In this document: one piece after another, positions 10,104 to 22,100 of the stretch | Layout: every line of letters starts with the position of its first letter | How positions within the stretch are numbered: position 1 is the stretch's first letter | From: Bursaphelenchus xylophilus | Lineage: Eukaryota > Nematoda > Chromadorea > Rhabditida > Aphelenchoididae | Assembly (NCBI GenBank): GCA_904066235.2 | Contig: CAJFCV020000006.1 | Location: 12,648,001-12,712,000 of the forward strand | Direction of reading: 5' to 3' | Length of the DNA stretch: 64,000 nucleotides | Position numbers and translations under genes: made by a program | Notes under the pieces: generated by a model | Told to the model about the DNA's origin: nothing | Databases searched by the model: none | The model's input: the letters and a program-made list of their open reading frames with translations, nothing else

Positions 10104-12570
10104 ACCGAGCCTTCTGAGCGAATCAGCGCGCACTCTTCGGAAGATGCCGGAGAATCGGGTTCGGTTCCGCTCGACGGATCACCGCTTGTCCTGGACGAGC
10201 ATTCAAGACTGGAACGCAAAATCGCCAAAGTCCGCGAAAAAATCACGTGGAATACGATCGCCCGCGAAGGAGACGTCGAGGAATACCTTCGCATCACAAA
10301 CGGAGTCGAGAATGTCGCGGACAATCCGCAATTAGCCAGGATTCGACAACATTTCGAGAAGAAGAACAAAAAATACAGCCAAGAAGCAGACCAGTTGCAG
10401 AAAAAGTTGGATGAACTTGAGAGAAAACTGGAGGAAGTGGATAATGGGACGGACGTCGGGAAACCGGGCCATCACAGGATGTTCCATAATGTTGGACATG
10501 GAATAAAGTGAGTTTTGAGGGGAAGAAAAACATTTTGACAATGGAAGAAGGGCGTTGATATTACAAATTTGTTATAAGAGTGCAACGAAAAGTCCCTGTT
10601 TCAAGCGGAAGTGTGGAAGGAAAGAAAAACCATCCGTAAACAATATTTGTTCAAAAATTCGAACGCAGAAACGTGCAAAACTTTAAATCTCCGCAAAAAA
10701 ACAAGGAAAACACACCTCTACTGTACGTTCCCTGTTATCATCATGTCTCTAAAAATAGATCAAACACCACGCTTTTCGAAATGCTTCAAGAGCTATTCAT
10801 TTATTTTTTCAGACCCTTTTTTGCCGTCGGGGAAAATACCCAAAGGGAAAATGAGAGATTTCGAAGCGGAGAATACGAAAATAATCTAACAAAGATTTGT
10901 GAGTCATAAGCATGTGAGAAAGTAGCATCAGAGAAAATTGAAATTGAAAATTGCGAAAAAAACTTTTTAATTTTACATAAACTTACAGAAAAACGGGTGT
11001 AAATCTACGGGAAATGACCGGCAATGTAATCAACGCCCCTCTGGACATTGCGCAGAAGGTCAAACGCAACGTCTTCGGATCAGCAGACAACATTCCAGCG
11101 GCCGTAACAGAGAGTAAGAACTATTTTAAAAATCCTTGCATTCATGGTGACAAGTGTAAGATCCCGAGTTTAGATGCCGGTTCGAATGTGGGACAATCAA
11201 TATTCTACGAGAACGGGTATCAGCCACAGTCAACGGCGTCACTAACAGAAGCGTAAGTGTACGCACAGTGCATTCAGACAGGTTTTCTTGCACTGCACAG
11301 TGCAGTTTTAAAATTTTTTATTTTTTTTTTTGTTTTTAGGGAACCAAAAAAGAGCGTACAAACTCCCATTCGGAACGAAATAGAACCATCAAATCGACTA
11401 TCCATCCATTACGATGAAAACGAGATCAACCTCAGGTTGATGAAGGAAGTGGAACATCTCAAAACGCAAAATTCTTCGTTGAAACATCAACTTGAAAACT
11501 TGAAGGTAAATCTGGACTTTTGTTCATAAAAATATTCTTCCAGAAGGAATCAGAAAATGAAGTAAAGACGTTGCGGATGGACCTAATTGCTTCAAATTAC
11601 AAGATAACGGTAAGGGGTTTTTTAAATTTATCTTTTGGATTTAGAAACTGGAACAAAGCCTAAATGAGACGATGGACCTTCACCAAAATGAAGTCAAACA
11701 GCTGAAGAATGACTTGAATTTGATTGGAACTCGAATGGATTATCAATATAACGATAGGTTCAAGAAAATAGAAGAGGGAATTGAGAATGCGCAGAATCGA
11801 GTGAGTTGCATGTTTTTTTGTAAAAAAATATGCCTGCAAGGCCTCGAAAACGGTCGTCAACCAATTATTATTGCCCATTGCCTCATTTGGGCTTCAATTT
11901 CAAGCTTTACGGACCGAGGGAAAGACTTGACTCAATTTGAGTCAACTCTTTCTCTGGTCAAAGTCAGGCCTTGTGGATATTGTAAAGTTAAAGTATGGTG
12001 TCGTGTTGTATTTTCCTGACCTACTGTTTCAATTTTCAGATGTATCGAATGGAAACGAATTGGCATGAGAACTCGGAGAAACTCCTCGGCGCTGGCCAAA
12101 ACATGTGGAATGCGGTCATGCTATCGTTCGCAAACATTGTCGTAGAGGTCCTGAAGATCATCCTATACGTGGTTGCGGTTGTCTTGGACTCGATAAAACC
12201 GTTTACAGGGACGCGGTAAGTGTAATATAAATTTTGTAGAAATGTGGGGAAAATAGTGGTCTCTGGGCAAATGTTTTGGATCTGCATTACCTTTTTTTGC
12301 GATTTGTTTTATCCTTGTGTAGTTTTTGTTCTTTTTGGATGTCCATATGAGAATTTATAGGCGTTTCCACGCTCAAACCCGATGTTTTCTCTCATTATGA
12401 TCAATAAAAAAATGTTTTCCTTAAATTGTAATATTTTTCCGTTCAGAAGAAGAGCCGGCTTTGTACTACTTGGTATCCTCTCACTTTTCATCTTATGGAA
12501 TCTATTCGGACCTCGCACCGCACCAATACGACCGCCTATATCAACGACTTCCGAGACCCAACCGTCATGA
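10104..12570 (+). CDS. TMCC-family transmembrane and coiled-coil protein
   Basis: Member of the TMCC1/2/3 family, ER membrane proteins with a long coiled coil and a C-terminal membrane anchor. Exons in phase: 10104-10507, 10989-11252, 11340-11505, 11544-11609, 11645-11800, 12040-12215, 12447-12570. The first exon carries coiled coil 1 (LERKIAKVREKI; YSQEADQLQKKLDELERKL). The second carries the family signature VKRNVFGSADNIP, which matches NKFGSADNI of human TMCC proteins. Exons 3-5 are further coiled coil (EINLRLMKEVEHLKTQNSSL). The last two exons hold two hydrophobic helices (NIVVEVLKIILYVVAVVL and RAGFVLLGILSLFILWNLF), then a short Pro/Ser/Thr tail. The order matches the family. The 5' end is unsettled: exon 10104 begins in phase 0 and could join MLIAP at 9154 or the mini-exons at 6517-6636. 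Confidence 0.88.
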
Positions 12571-13025
12571 CCATGCGTAATATAAAAACGGTACAAATTG
12601 CTAACTAGTATTATACTTAACCGGGTTCATACATTCTCATTTTTTCAAGGCTACCCTATATATTGATATTGTCGAATTAAATTAGCCAATTTTTTGTTTG
12701 CACTCTAGCCAAATCTTTTATGGTCAAACTCAGCCAGTAGGTGCCTCTGAAGCAATTTTTCACTTGATAATCCCGCCCTCCACCTAATGACTAGTCCATA
12801 TTGTTTTCCATGCCGATGTAATTACTATGTCAGTTGTCAAAATACGCTCATCTGCTTATCGAAATTCAATTTTTAGCGATTGTTGCGATCATGATTTGTT
12901 AATTAAACTGCTAATGCTGAATATTGTTCGATTTGTTAGCAAAATCGCGGATTTTTTTCGACATCTTACCGCAATCTTTTATGTACAGATACTGTAGAGA
13001 AATTTCAACAAATTGTAAATGGACT

Positions 13026-16000
13026 TTATGTTGAAGGTTCATCGTACTCCGTGATACAGTAATCCGGCCCATTGATAGGTGATGCACGATATCCTCGGGA
13101 AACCAATCGACAACGGTGCTCGTGAAGCCGAGGCCACGCCTGATCCGCGTCAGTAGTCTGTTTCGGGTTACTCCAAAGTCGCTCGGCCACTGCCGAAGCG
13201 CGGGGCCTAAAATTATATCAAGAATTCCAACCGCCGATAAGGGATGATTTGGGAAACGGATTATTTGGGAATCAAAAAATTAGTTTCGTCTTGTTTGCTA
13301 GCAAGGTTCAGCCACCCTTCAAAAACGGGGTTGACTTGTCGCAGTCAACCAAGCTCGGACATCTAGGCTATTGGGAAGGGCTTCTTGAGCAGAAGGGTTG
13401 AGACTCGGATCATAACGCGCTGGGTTGTGATCTTCGCGCGAACTGAGAACTTAGTTTAGGCTTGCCTAGGCTTAATCTCGCTTAGGCTTAGCCTCGCCTA
13501 GGCTTATTCTCGCTTAGCCTTAATATATCCTTTCCTTACCACAAAACGGATTCAATATTTGTTCCGTCGACAAATTCTCCCCACAACGCCGCAATTCCTC
13601 CCAAAACCAGCTTTTTCTGCTCTTCGCTTCCGTTGAAACCTCGGGGATTACAGTAATAGAATTGGCCGGATTTGCTGCCCTCATCCTTCCAATCGGCTCC
13701 ATAGTTTACATAATTTAAATACCAACAGGAAGACAGTATGACTTCATGCCCTGCGGCGGTATATCGCTGCAACGCGTCGTTTCGAGCCTTTTCCGACGCG
13801 GAGTACCATACATGGACCACGGATTTTGGGTACTGAAAATCTTTTGTGCAAAAATGCAGAATCAAAAAAAAACAAGGCGAAAAAATGCTTACCGGGTTGT
13901 TATACTGGAACACCTCTTCCCAAAACACCATCCTTGCCTCCTTATCCACTCCAATAATATCCGAGATTAGGTCTTGTAGGCTAAAACAAGGTATTTTTTT
14001 GGGTTTCTTTCGATTACCGATCGTAGTAATAGTTCTCCAGCATTGTTGTGTTCTCATCAAAGCCCTTGTGCATCATGAAATCGCGTATTTTTGGGTTCGT
14101 TAGCCAACACGTCTTCCAGAATCCGACCTCATCCCCGCCCAGGTGAATGAATTTTTCGGGGAAAACGCTCAAAATTTCGTCGTAAAAGTTGCGCAGAAAG
14201 GCGTAGTTCCGCTCCAGCGTCGGATCAATGATGTTGGAGAGGACGCTGTGCCCGCTTTCGTCGTGACATTCCGCCAACAGGCCCAATTCCCCCTTCCACG
14301 AGGCCATATGGCCGGGGGTGTCGAACTCGACCATCACGCGGATTCCGCGCATTTTGGCGTGATCGATGATCTCTTGGACTGTGTTCTTGTTGTAGACGTG
14401 CGAAGGTGTGTAGGCACTCTGAAAACGAGGGAAAGTGGATTTGTCTTCCGGCAGGCATTGAGGGAGATGTCGGCGCAATTCCCAATACAGTGGGGGACCT
14501 GATCCAGTGGCAAAAAACGTACCATTTTGCATCCAGGAAGCATCAAAAAATGTGGCAAAATACCTCCCTCTGAAAGTGAAAAAAACTCAAACTTCAAAAG
14601 CGCGCCCGCGGGCTCTTTTTGTGAGGGAAAGTGTGCGCCCTTCAAGATTTTTTCACTTGGAGAGGGAAGCATTTTGCCACATTTTTGCCGGATGTAAAAT
14701 GGTACGTTCTTTGCCACTGGATCAGTCCATCACTGTAGCAATGTCGACCCTCTACCCTCTAAGCCCCACGTTTTATCATTTTATCCACGTTTCTGCCCGG
14801 CTCGTCAAGGCTGGGTTAACTGAAGGCATGGATAACTGAAAATCACATAACATGGAGGGCTATAATGCTCTTATTCTGCACCAAAAAGACAAAGCTATGA
14901 ATTTTTTGATCCTCAATTCTCTCCTTCCTGAACCGTTGTTTGCTTATCAGTCTGTCGGGAAAATAATGTCGATTCGCCGAGCCTTGAAAACCCGTCATCG
15001 CTTTGCGACGGCTGGCGATTTACACGACTAGGAAGGACGTTTTGTTGCGGCGAATCCATATTATTTTCCCGACAGACTGATTTTGTCATTTTCTCCAATT
15101 ACCGACTCAGTTGCTTGTGCAAAAAGCCTTGTTGTTTGACTTACCCTCTCTGACAAATGCGGATACTTCTTTGAGACATACGGAAATGATTGGGAATCCA
15201 CAATATGCCAATGCAGAAGGTTGAACTTGTTCTGCGCCATAATGTCCTAAAGAAATATTTGAGATCGTTGACTTCTTACCAGTTGTCTCATCAAAATCTT
15301 CTTTGGGATGTAATGCCGAGCGGTGTCGATGAGAACCCCACGAACTGTGTATTCGGGCCAGTCATGAATCACGGCGGTTCGAACGAAATGCTGAATGAGT
15401 GTATTGAAACACCTTTTAAGGTAGTCAAAATTTAAAAAAAAGCTCGAAGATACAGTGGCGGACCTGATCCAGTGGCAAAAAATGTACCATTTTGCATTCC
15501 GGGAAGGATCAAAAATGTGGCAAAATGCTTCCCTCTCCAAGTGAAAAAACTTCGTTTTGAAGGGCGCGCCCTTTTTCTCACAAAAAGTGCTTTTGAAATC
15601 GGAGTTTTATCACTTGCAGAGGGAAGCATTTTGCCACATTTTTGATACTTCCCGGATGCAAAATGGTACGTTTTTTGCCACTGGATCAGGTCCCCCCTGT
15701 AAGTCACCCGAAAATGCAGATTACGCAATGCTTCAAAAAATCAAATTTTGAGCCTTGTGGCCAAACCTATTACCGCTCCTCTTGTCTGGAAGATGAGCTG
15801 GCTAAAGCTTTCGAGTCCTCTCAGAATTCCCCAAACTTCATCCGCTTCCAGCACCGCGTCACCAGCAACGGGAACTCGTAGATAGTCTAAAAGATCGGGG
15901 TTTCGTTTTTATTCGTCGTCTTACACTCCTCATTCATTCCCTGCTGTGGATATTCGTCCTTTTCTGGGCATTTCGCATCACTTCGAATGATCAGTTTGAG

Positions 16001-16353
16001 GCCTCCGGGACTCGCGGCGGGATTTCGATTCGGGAAAAACCATTCTTTCTCTAAACAATTGAAGTTTCGCAATGCTTGACCCTTATCTCATCAAAAATCT
16101 TACGGTAGGTCCGTTTCGCGAACTCCAAAATATCGCAATCCACATCCCTAATTCCTTGCCACGCAATCATAATCGAGCCTCTTCGAATGGTCCGATTCTC
16201 TTTGCCATATTCGGCCTTTTGTGGCAATGGCCAAACCTCGCCCCGACTTGTCGCATGAGGCGATGGCCAACCAATGTCGGGCAGTTCATCGGTTGCTGCG
16301 ACATTTTTAAGTTGTAATATAGTAATTGAAACAATAGCAATCAGCAAAAACAT
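13026..16353 (-). CDS. hex-1: Beta-N-acetylhexosaminidase, GH20 (HEXA/HEXB type)
   Basis: Lysosomal or secreted hydrolase that removes terminal GlcNAc/GalNAc from glycans and gangliosides. Nine exons: 16353-16104, 16050-15925, 15886-15774, 15390-15280, 15246-15145, 14418-14018, 13980-13893, 13832-13540, 13206-13026; 554 residues, normal for HEXA/B. The N-terminus is a signal peptide ([15 protein letters not shown]). Family blocks in order: [68 protein letters not shown], and the catalytic Asp-Glu pair in FIHLGGDEV (about residues 330-331), with Glu as general acid. Then [18 protein letters not shown] and [12 protein letters not shown] with the substrate-binding Trp residues. All catalytic motifs look intact. 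Intron 3 (MITE A6), intron 5 (MITEs A5 and B1) and intron 8 (tandem AGGCTT repeats) are enlarged by repeats. Divergent from the MSP gene, with 431 bp between start codons. Confidence 0.95.
13443..13523. repeat. Tandem AGGCTT/CTCGC short repeats
   Basis: In intron 8 of the hexosaminidase gene, the phrases TTAGGCTT, CCTAGGCTTA and TCTCGCTTAG recur in a loose period of roughly 12-26 bp. CCTAGG palindromes are included. Confidence 0.6.
14486..14737. mobile_element. MITE family A, copy 5
   Basis: TACAGTGGGGGACCTGATCC at the left, ATCACTGTA at the right, in intron 5 of the hexosaminidase gene. It is the first of two unrelated MITEs in that intron. Confidence 0.85.
14947..15083. mobile_element. MITE family B, copy 1
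   Basis: Left end CAGTCTGTCGGGAAAATAAT, right end ATTATTTTCCCGACAGACTG: an inverted repeat of about 20 bp around a 90-bp core with TTTGCGACGG and TTGTTGCGGCGAATCC. In intron 5 of the hexosaminidase gene. Confidence 0.8.
15451..15701. mobile_element. MITE family A, copy 6
   Basis: TACAGTGGCGGACCTGATCC at the left, TCCCCCCTGTA at the right, in intron 3 of the hexosaminidase gene (15391-15773). Confidence 0.85.
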
Positions 16354-16784
16354 TCGATTTAAGCAAACTAGGCGTATAATACAGTAATATTAGGTTAGCT
16401 ATACAAGCCAGTTGGATAAAAGGTTATGACTGCTTGAAGTCAGCTTTCTGGATGTTGACCGGTCACTTCAGCTGATCAAACATTTATAAATTAAGATTTT
16501 TTTTTTGGTCAAGCCACCAGAAAAACAGATATTCACACACATGGACGTACTAGACTTCAAAAAAGTCCAATTTTTCGAAGTCTGGGCTTCAAAAATGCTT
16601 TTTGGTCTATCTATTACGCAGAAATTTTACTAGATGTCTGATAAATTTCTAAGCTTTACATAAAAAAATGTGACAAAAATTTTTTTAGACTAAAATTTTC
16701 CAACCAAAAATATTCGATAATCATGCAAATTTTATCAAAAGTCATTTCAAACAATTTGAGTCTCACTCTTGTTCATCCTGCAAA
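16354..16784. other. Divergent intergenic region hex-1 / MSP gene
   Basis: AT-rich 431 bp shared by two divergent genes. I see no repeat or further frame. It presumably holds both promoters. Confidence 0.35.
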
Positions 16785-17305
16785 ATGAAGGCGGCTGCGA
16801 GCCCGATGGCGGATTCGCCGAGACCCGCGTCCTACGTGATCCTCTCCGTGGACCCCGAAAAAGCTACGTTTCTGGACACTGGCGGCCGCTCCGAACACAT
16901 GTTGGCCAACTTGGGCGACACTCGACTGGCGGTCAAGGTAACGACGGGCACGGAATTGTCAGACTATTCAAAATTTTTAGTAAATCCCACCTCGTTTTAG
17001 GCCAAATGCAGCGATAATAATCTCTATCGCGTGAATCCAGTGTATATCTACATTGAGCCGGGTCAATGTCACAATCTTCTGATCAGCCGACTTCCAGGTA
17101 GAAAAGCAATATTTTTTACCCCTTTCCAGGGCCTCCAAAGAACGACAAGCTGGTTTTGCACTATATTCAAGTCAAGGAACCCGCATCGGATATTAAGGAA
17201 GTGTTCAAGAATTCAAGCAGCACGGATACGATCAAGATCCCAATGTTATGCCTCTCTCATGAAGACGTGCCTGTGATTGGGAACGCTGTTGCCGAGAAGA
17301 AATGA
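16785..17305 (+). CDS. Small MSP-domain (major sperm protein fold) protein
   Basis: Cytosolic immunoglobulin-like MSP-domain protein; in nematodes such single-domain proteins are typically sperm proteins. Exons 16785-16937, 17001-17097, 17130-17305; 141 residues. After a short Ala/Ser leader, the domain runs YVILSVDPEKATFLDTGG, HMLANLGDTRLAVKAKCSDN, YRVNPVYIYIEPGQ, RLPGPPKNDKLVLHYIQV, close in layout to the worm SSP class (DP..A.F...GG, N.G..RLA.K.K, Y.V.P, PPK.DKLV). ATG 16785 is the first start and leaves the domain complete. The last two introns are very short (63 and 32 bp). AATAAA lies about 12 bp after the stop. Tail to tail with SURF2, 107 bp apart. Confidence 0.88.
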
Positions 17306-17412
17306 ATTTTTAAGCAAAATAAACAGCTCAATCCTCCTTCAACTACCGACGGTTAGAATATGATTTATAACAAAAAACAAGTAACAATTGGATATTGTAG
17401 TAGATGAAGGTA

Positions 17413-18135
17413 CTAGACCTTCTTGGTGACCTTACCACTCTTCCGCTTCACATTCAACTTCCTCTTCTGTCCCGCCTTGGGTTTCGGAGGTGGTGGAGCA
17501 GCCTCCTCATCACTTCCTGACTTGTCTGACTGCATTTCCACATCTGGTTCGACTTCTTTCTCTTGTTCACCATCAGATCCACCTTGTTTAGCTTCTTCCG
17601 CCGCTTGTTTCTCCTGTGCTGAAATTCAAAAGATTTAGAAATGTTTCTATAAGTGCAAGACTACTTTTACGACAGATTCGCTGCTGCAATGACACAATAT
17701 GAGTCTGTTCTGACCATACACTGAATGAAGAATACAAACCTACCAATTTTTAAGCACTTGACAAACTTCTGCCCATTAACATGATGTTCCAAATCTTTTC
17801 CCTTTCTGGCAATCGTCTTCATGGTCAATTTGCACCCGAACAGGTTGTTTCTAAACCCAAAATCAGAAATACTTTCAAGAACTTACCCCAGATTTTCGAA
17901 ATACTGCTCATACTTGTCCATAACCTTTTTGATTAGCCATTCATTGACAAAGCGCTTCGTTGTAACATAGTTTTTAACATCGTTTGCTCTGTTAGGTAGT
18001 TCATGACCAGTCAATGTGCATCTCAACTGAAAATGGAAGTTCGAATCGAGGAAAATATTAGCTTACTTTACCATTATCCAACTCTTCGAAGACGTTGTAC
18101 TCTTTCAGCAGTCTCTTCAGCTCTTTGTCGCTCAT
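17413..18135 (-). CDS. SURF2: SURF2 (surfeit locus protein 2) orthologue
   Basis: SURF2 is a small conserved, probably nucleolar protein. Exons 18135-18067, 18026-17887, 17850-17744, 17618-17413; 173 residues. Family blocks: KLRCTLTGHELPNRANDVKN (human form CILTGHELPCR), FGCKLTMKTIARKGKDLEHH (human FCKLTLRHINK..EHVLRH), then NGQKFVKCLK. The C-terminus is an acidic/Pro stretch followed by a basic tail (KRKLNVKRKSGKVTKKV) that looks like a nuclear or nucleolar signal. Shorter than human SURF2 (256 aa), mainly in the acidic linker. The start is the first ATG and directly precedes the domain. A frame of 84 codons ends 36 bp upstream on the same strand. Confidence 0.85.
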
Positions 18136-18171
18136 TCTGGCCGCGAAAGTTCCCGACAGATCTTGCCAAAA

Positions 18172-18426
18172 TTACTTTCCCGAGGAAAACGAAAGAATTT
18201 TGGCTTGCTGCAGAATGCCAAAAATGTTTTCGCGCCGAGAGATCAGCCGAGTCACTGTGCTTTCTAAAGCCATACCATACTGTATTTCAGCTGCGCTGTC
18301 ATTACCAATCCCGGACAACTTAGTTGTGGCATATTTACTGCAACTAGTAACATTCAGCACACTGAAATCTAAAGCTTGACAAATTTGTGATAATTTACAT
18401 TTATTTTCACGCTTATCGCAAATCAT
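18172..18426 (-). CDS. Uncharacterised 84-residue frame upstream of SURF2
   Basis: ATG 18426 to TAA 18172, 36 bp before the SURF2 start codon on the same strand. The sequence has a Ser/Cys-rich first half and a likely helical second half (ALESTVTRLISRRENIFGIL). I do not recognise a family. It could be a real small protein co-transcribed with SURF2, part of a longer SURF2 5' exon, or a chance frame. Overlapping frames on the opposite strand weaken the case. Confidence 0.3.
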   Translation of the reverse strand: MICDKRENKCKLSQICQALDFSVLNVTSCSKYATTKLSGIGNDSAAEIQYGMALESTVTRLISRRENIFGILQQAKILSFSSGK

Positions 18427-18429
18427 CGT

Positions 18430-19174
18430 AAGATGTCTTGTTTAGCATCAGAATTCACTAAATACGAGAATTAGACTCCGCAGAGGCCCGGTCAGCGGCT
18501 TTATTTTAAAATGTGTTGCTTTTACTGTGAAGACCTTGGTCAATACAGAAAAAGGAAATAAACAACAACTAAAACAAAAATTAAACTTCTACTTGTATAA
18601 AAATAGTAGCAGGCAACAGTTGGTTGTAACATCAAACTCGTTTCTCTCGCTAACATTCCTGTTTTAGGAGCTTCGTGCGAATCCGCAGGCTGCAGAGTGC
18701 TGCCAAGCTCGGGCGCGGCTCGCAGTTCGCTATTTTTTCGTATTGCTCGCAAAAACGATGCGCGGTCTTTTTTTGCAGGGTTCCAGATTCCGAATCTAGC
18801 CAGAATAAAAAACAACAGGTCAGTTTATCTCAATTTTATGTAATTTACGTCCTTTTTTGTTGTTCTTTTGTGCGAAATTCGTAATTTTATCTTAATTGAT
18901 TTTATACCGTGCGTTTTAAGAGGAGATTCGGCTGATAGTGTGTAGATTTATTCCAAGATTTCGGAGCTTATTCTCTGTGTAGTTTCGGATTTTAATGCAA
19001 AGTTGTTTTTGCTCTCGATTTGTACGAAAGCTTTATTTTAGGTATAGTCCTGCCCGAAAACGGGAAATTTTCGTGCTTGTTGGATGCGCGGAGTCGAAAT
19101 AATTTTGAATATTTACAGTAACAATTACGCACCATTCAAGACGGCGATCTTCAGCTTCCGAAGCATACTCCCTA
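18430..19174. other. Presumptive divergent promoter of SURF2 and CLK kinase
   Basis: Holds a TTTACAG acceptor at about 19111-19117, 58 bp before the kinase ATG at 19175. This could be a spliced-leader or 5'-UTR acceptor. I see no other supported feature. Confidence 0.3.
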
Positions 19175-22100
19175 ATGGGTAAACGAAGGAATGATCGGGA
19201 CGATTCTTATGAAGAATATAAACGACGGAGAGAGTCCTCAAGGCATCGACGAAATGCCTGCCGGGAAGAACGGGCGAGAAGGAGGTCGAAAGAGAATAAA
19301 GAGCGCTTTGAGAGGTTACGGAACGACCCGGACCGATATCTGGATGGCCACAAGAGGTCCAACTACAAGGATAAGGTAAAGCTTTTTTTGATTTAACATG
19401 TTTTGTCTTTAGAATTGCTCTGCGTTGAGGTTTACGGCGAACTGTGGCTTTATTAGGGGAAATGCTGGTAAAAAAATTTTGGTTAAGTTCAATGCTTTGG
19501 ATATTATTTTAGACCCGAAAAACTTTCAACTTGATTCCGCCGAATTTTTCTTTATTCCAACTGTAAAACACACGAATGGTTGTTTTGGGTAGATTTGTCG
19601 CTTTGTCAATAGAGTAACCGCCTAAATTATTTTTTTAAACCTTTTTATTAATTACTAAACTATCTAAACACTGCAGCAGGTACGAAGATTAGTTGTTGGA
19701 TATTTGTTGTTTGACAATGTGTTTTTGGGGTTTGATGTAATTTTTTAGTGGCGTTGAATTTAGCTGCTGCACTTCTGAAAGAGCTGAAATTTATCACTAA
19801 ATCTGAAACAAAATGAAGTGTTGGATTAATAAGGATAGATGTGTAGAATTTATTTCGATTAGGATTATTGTGGAAAAAAGTTTCTAATCGACGACTTAAA
19901 CCGACAAACCCACTAAATGCATTTTTAAAGATGATTTGCTCTCGAGACATTTTCCCGTGTTTCCTCGATGAGATCAAATATCATTACCAAGACCTCCTAC
20001 AATCATATAAAAACAAGTAGCACTCTGCTTTGATCTCGACTTGAAATTTGTCTCATTAACGAGGATTCAGAACATATGCGGCGGCCATACATCGGAGAGC
20101 CGCTTTATCCTCCTCGTTCTTTATAAAACGTAAAGAGTTTCGCTGACCAGATCGACGGAGAGTCGAAAAAAGTGCCTCGAGGGGCCGTTCTGATCTCGCG
20201 TCATTGTGCCCGTCGAAGCAGTTGTTTTGCCTTCCTCACCAGTACATGTTTTGTGCGCCCTTGAGGCGATCGGGGCGAAAAACTTTCGCAGGTGTTGGAC
20301 TCGAAACGCTCTCTTGATCTCTCCGAGCGGTTTTTCGGCCGAAACGGCAACTGATCCGGCCGAAATCACTACTCGTGCGATCCTGGAAACGCCGACCTCT
20401 CTCGTCCGCATTCGTTGTATGGCTTGCTCTCTCGCTGACTCTGCACGGCCAAGAGTTTTTGTCCTTTGGGGCATGTGCGCCCAATCCCACGGCGGATCGA
20501 CGGCTTTTGTGCCACGAAACAACTGATTATTTTCCCCTTCTTTTCTTCTCTTCTTCTTTTTTTCGTGTCCTCCTCAGGTTTAAGTCCGATCAGTCCAGCA
20601 CGGGTTCCATTTTGAACTTGTGATTATCACCAATTTCACTGACTTGTAAGTGGTTTACTCATTTCGGTTCCAACTGGGTTACCTACCTACTTTATTATGT
20701 TGTCATTTTCGTGGGTGAAGTGCCCGAGACCTTAGTAATAGTTAAGTCGTTCAACGACGTCATTTAATAGTTTTATGGCCTTCTCGAGCTCTAGTGCTCC
20801 TTTTTGAAATTATTTTTTAGAGGATGACATTGTACGATTTGTCAAATTGACGATTTTCGGATTTGAAGGGCCAGATGGGTAGATTAGGTAATGCATAGGC
20901 GAGATTATAATTTCTTGCGTTTTCCTTCAGAAGTCCGCTGTCACGTTGACGCTCATTCCACGCCAAAAACGTCTTCCCATCAGGAGAAAGCAGGGCCTGC
21001 GGCCGACCGTCTCGCATTCTCGACGAAAGAATTTGACGTTTTCCTCGATTCCGCCTTCGCCGGTCATCGCGGCTCGGCGCAGAGCAACTTGTCCTGGCGC
21101 CGCGACCGTCTCGAACCGCCGGGTTCTCATTCCTCGGCCAGCAGTCGTTCTCCGGCCGTTAATTCACTGGTGTATTCGGACCGCGCAATCATTCAGTCCA
21201 CGTCGCAAATCCACTTCGATCGGCGTCCGAAAGACGCCATGTCGAAGAAAGTGGACGGTCTGAAACGCCTCCCATTGGTGGTGATCCCAAAACGACGGAA
21301 ACATAAAGATTATGTCTCCAGAAGAAGGAATACTCGCGCTTCTCAGCTCCGAAAATGCACTTCGGATCCGCAGATTTACAAGAGCTACAATCACTGGAGC
21401 AATCTGCAGCGAAAGGATAACCTGGCACTGTCAACAACTCAATCTACCGAGAAATCGGCGGAACCGGCGCTGAAAACGCAGAAAACGTCTTCAAAAGATT
21501 TGGCAAATATCCTTAAGCCACCCGAGGAAATGGCAGTCCGAAGGGTGGTCAAAAAGAGTGATAGTAAACACAGCAGGTCGAACCTGGACAGAAAGGTATC
21601 AGCCACGAAGAGGCGACGAGCTGAAGAGCTGAGTCAGATCAAGAAGGAACTATTGGAAGCTGCGAAATTACCCCAACTTTCGAGGATTCCAAAACCAAAA
21701 GAAAGCGATGATGTCAAAGCCAAGAACACGGTGAATGCGGTAACGGCGGCCTTTGCTCTGAAAGAACCGAATTTCGCGAAGGAGAAGAAAGAACCCGCGA
21801 ATGTAAAGGAGAAGGAAAAAGAAGCCCAGCCCAGCACTTCGGCGACTCAAGCCAGTCCGGCAGTCGCCAAAGTCTCCGCGAAACCTCCGGCATCGCCCTC
21901 GCTCGGCCAACGACGGAAATTCAACAACGATGCGAGACTGAATGTGGCGGTTTTACAACCAAAGCAACTCAAGTTGCCGCCAAACGAGGGTTCCGAGGTG
22001 CCGAATGAAACCAAGGAGCCGGAAGCCACCACGTCGGACGAGAAACCGAAGGAGGAAAAGAAACCGAAGAAACAAATCGATCCGGAGCTGTTGAATCGGC

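Noticed and set aside
14018..14502. Plus-strand frames opposite the GH20 catalytic exon
   Set aside because: Antisense shadows; the minus strand carries the intact HLGGDEV motif.
20206..20526. 106-codon plus-strand frame
   Set aside because: Lies in the probable 5'-UTR exon, has no recognisable features and cannot continue in frame into the next exon.
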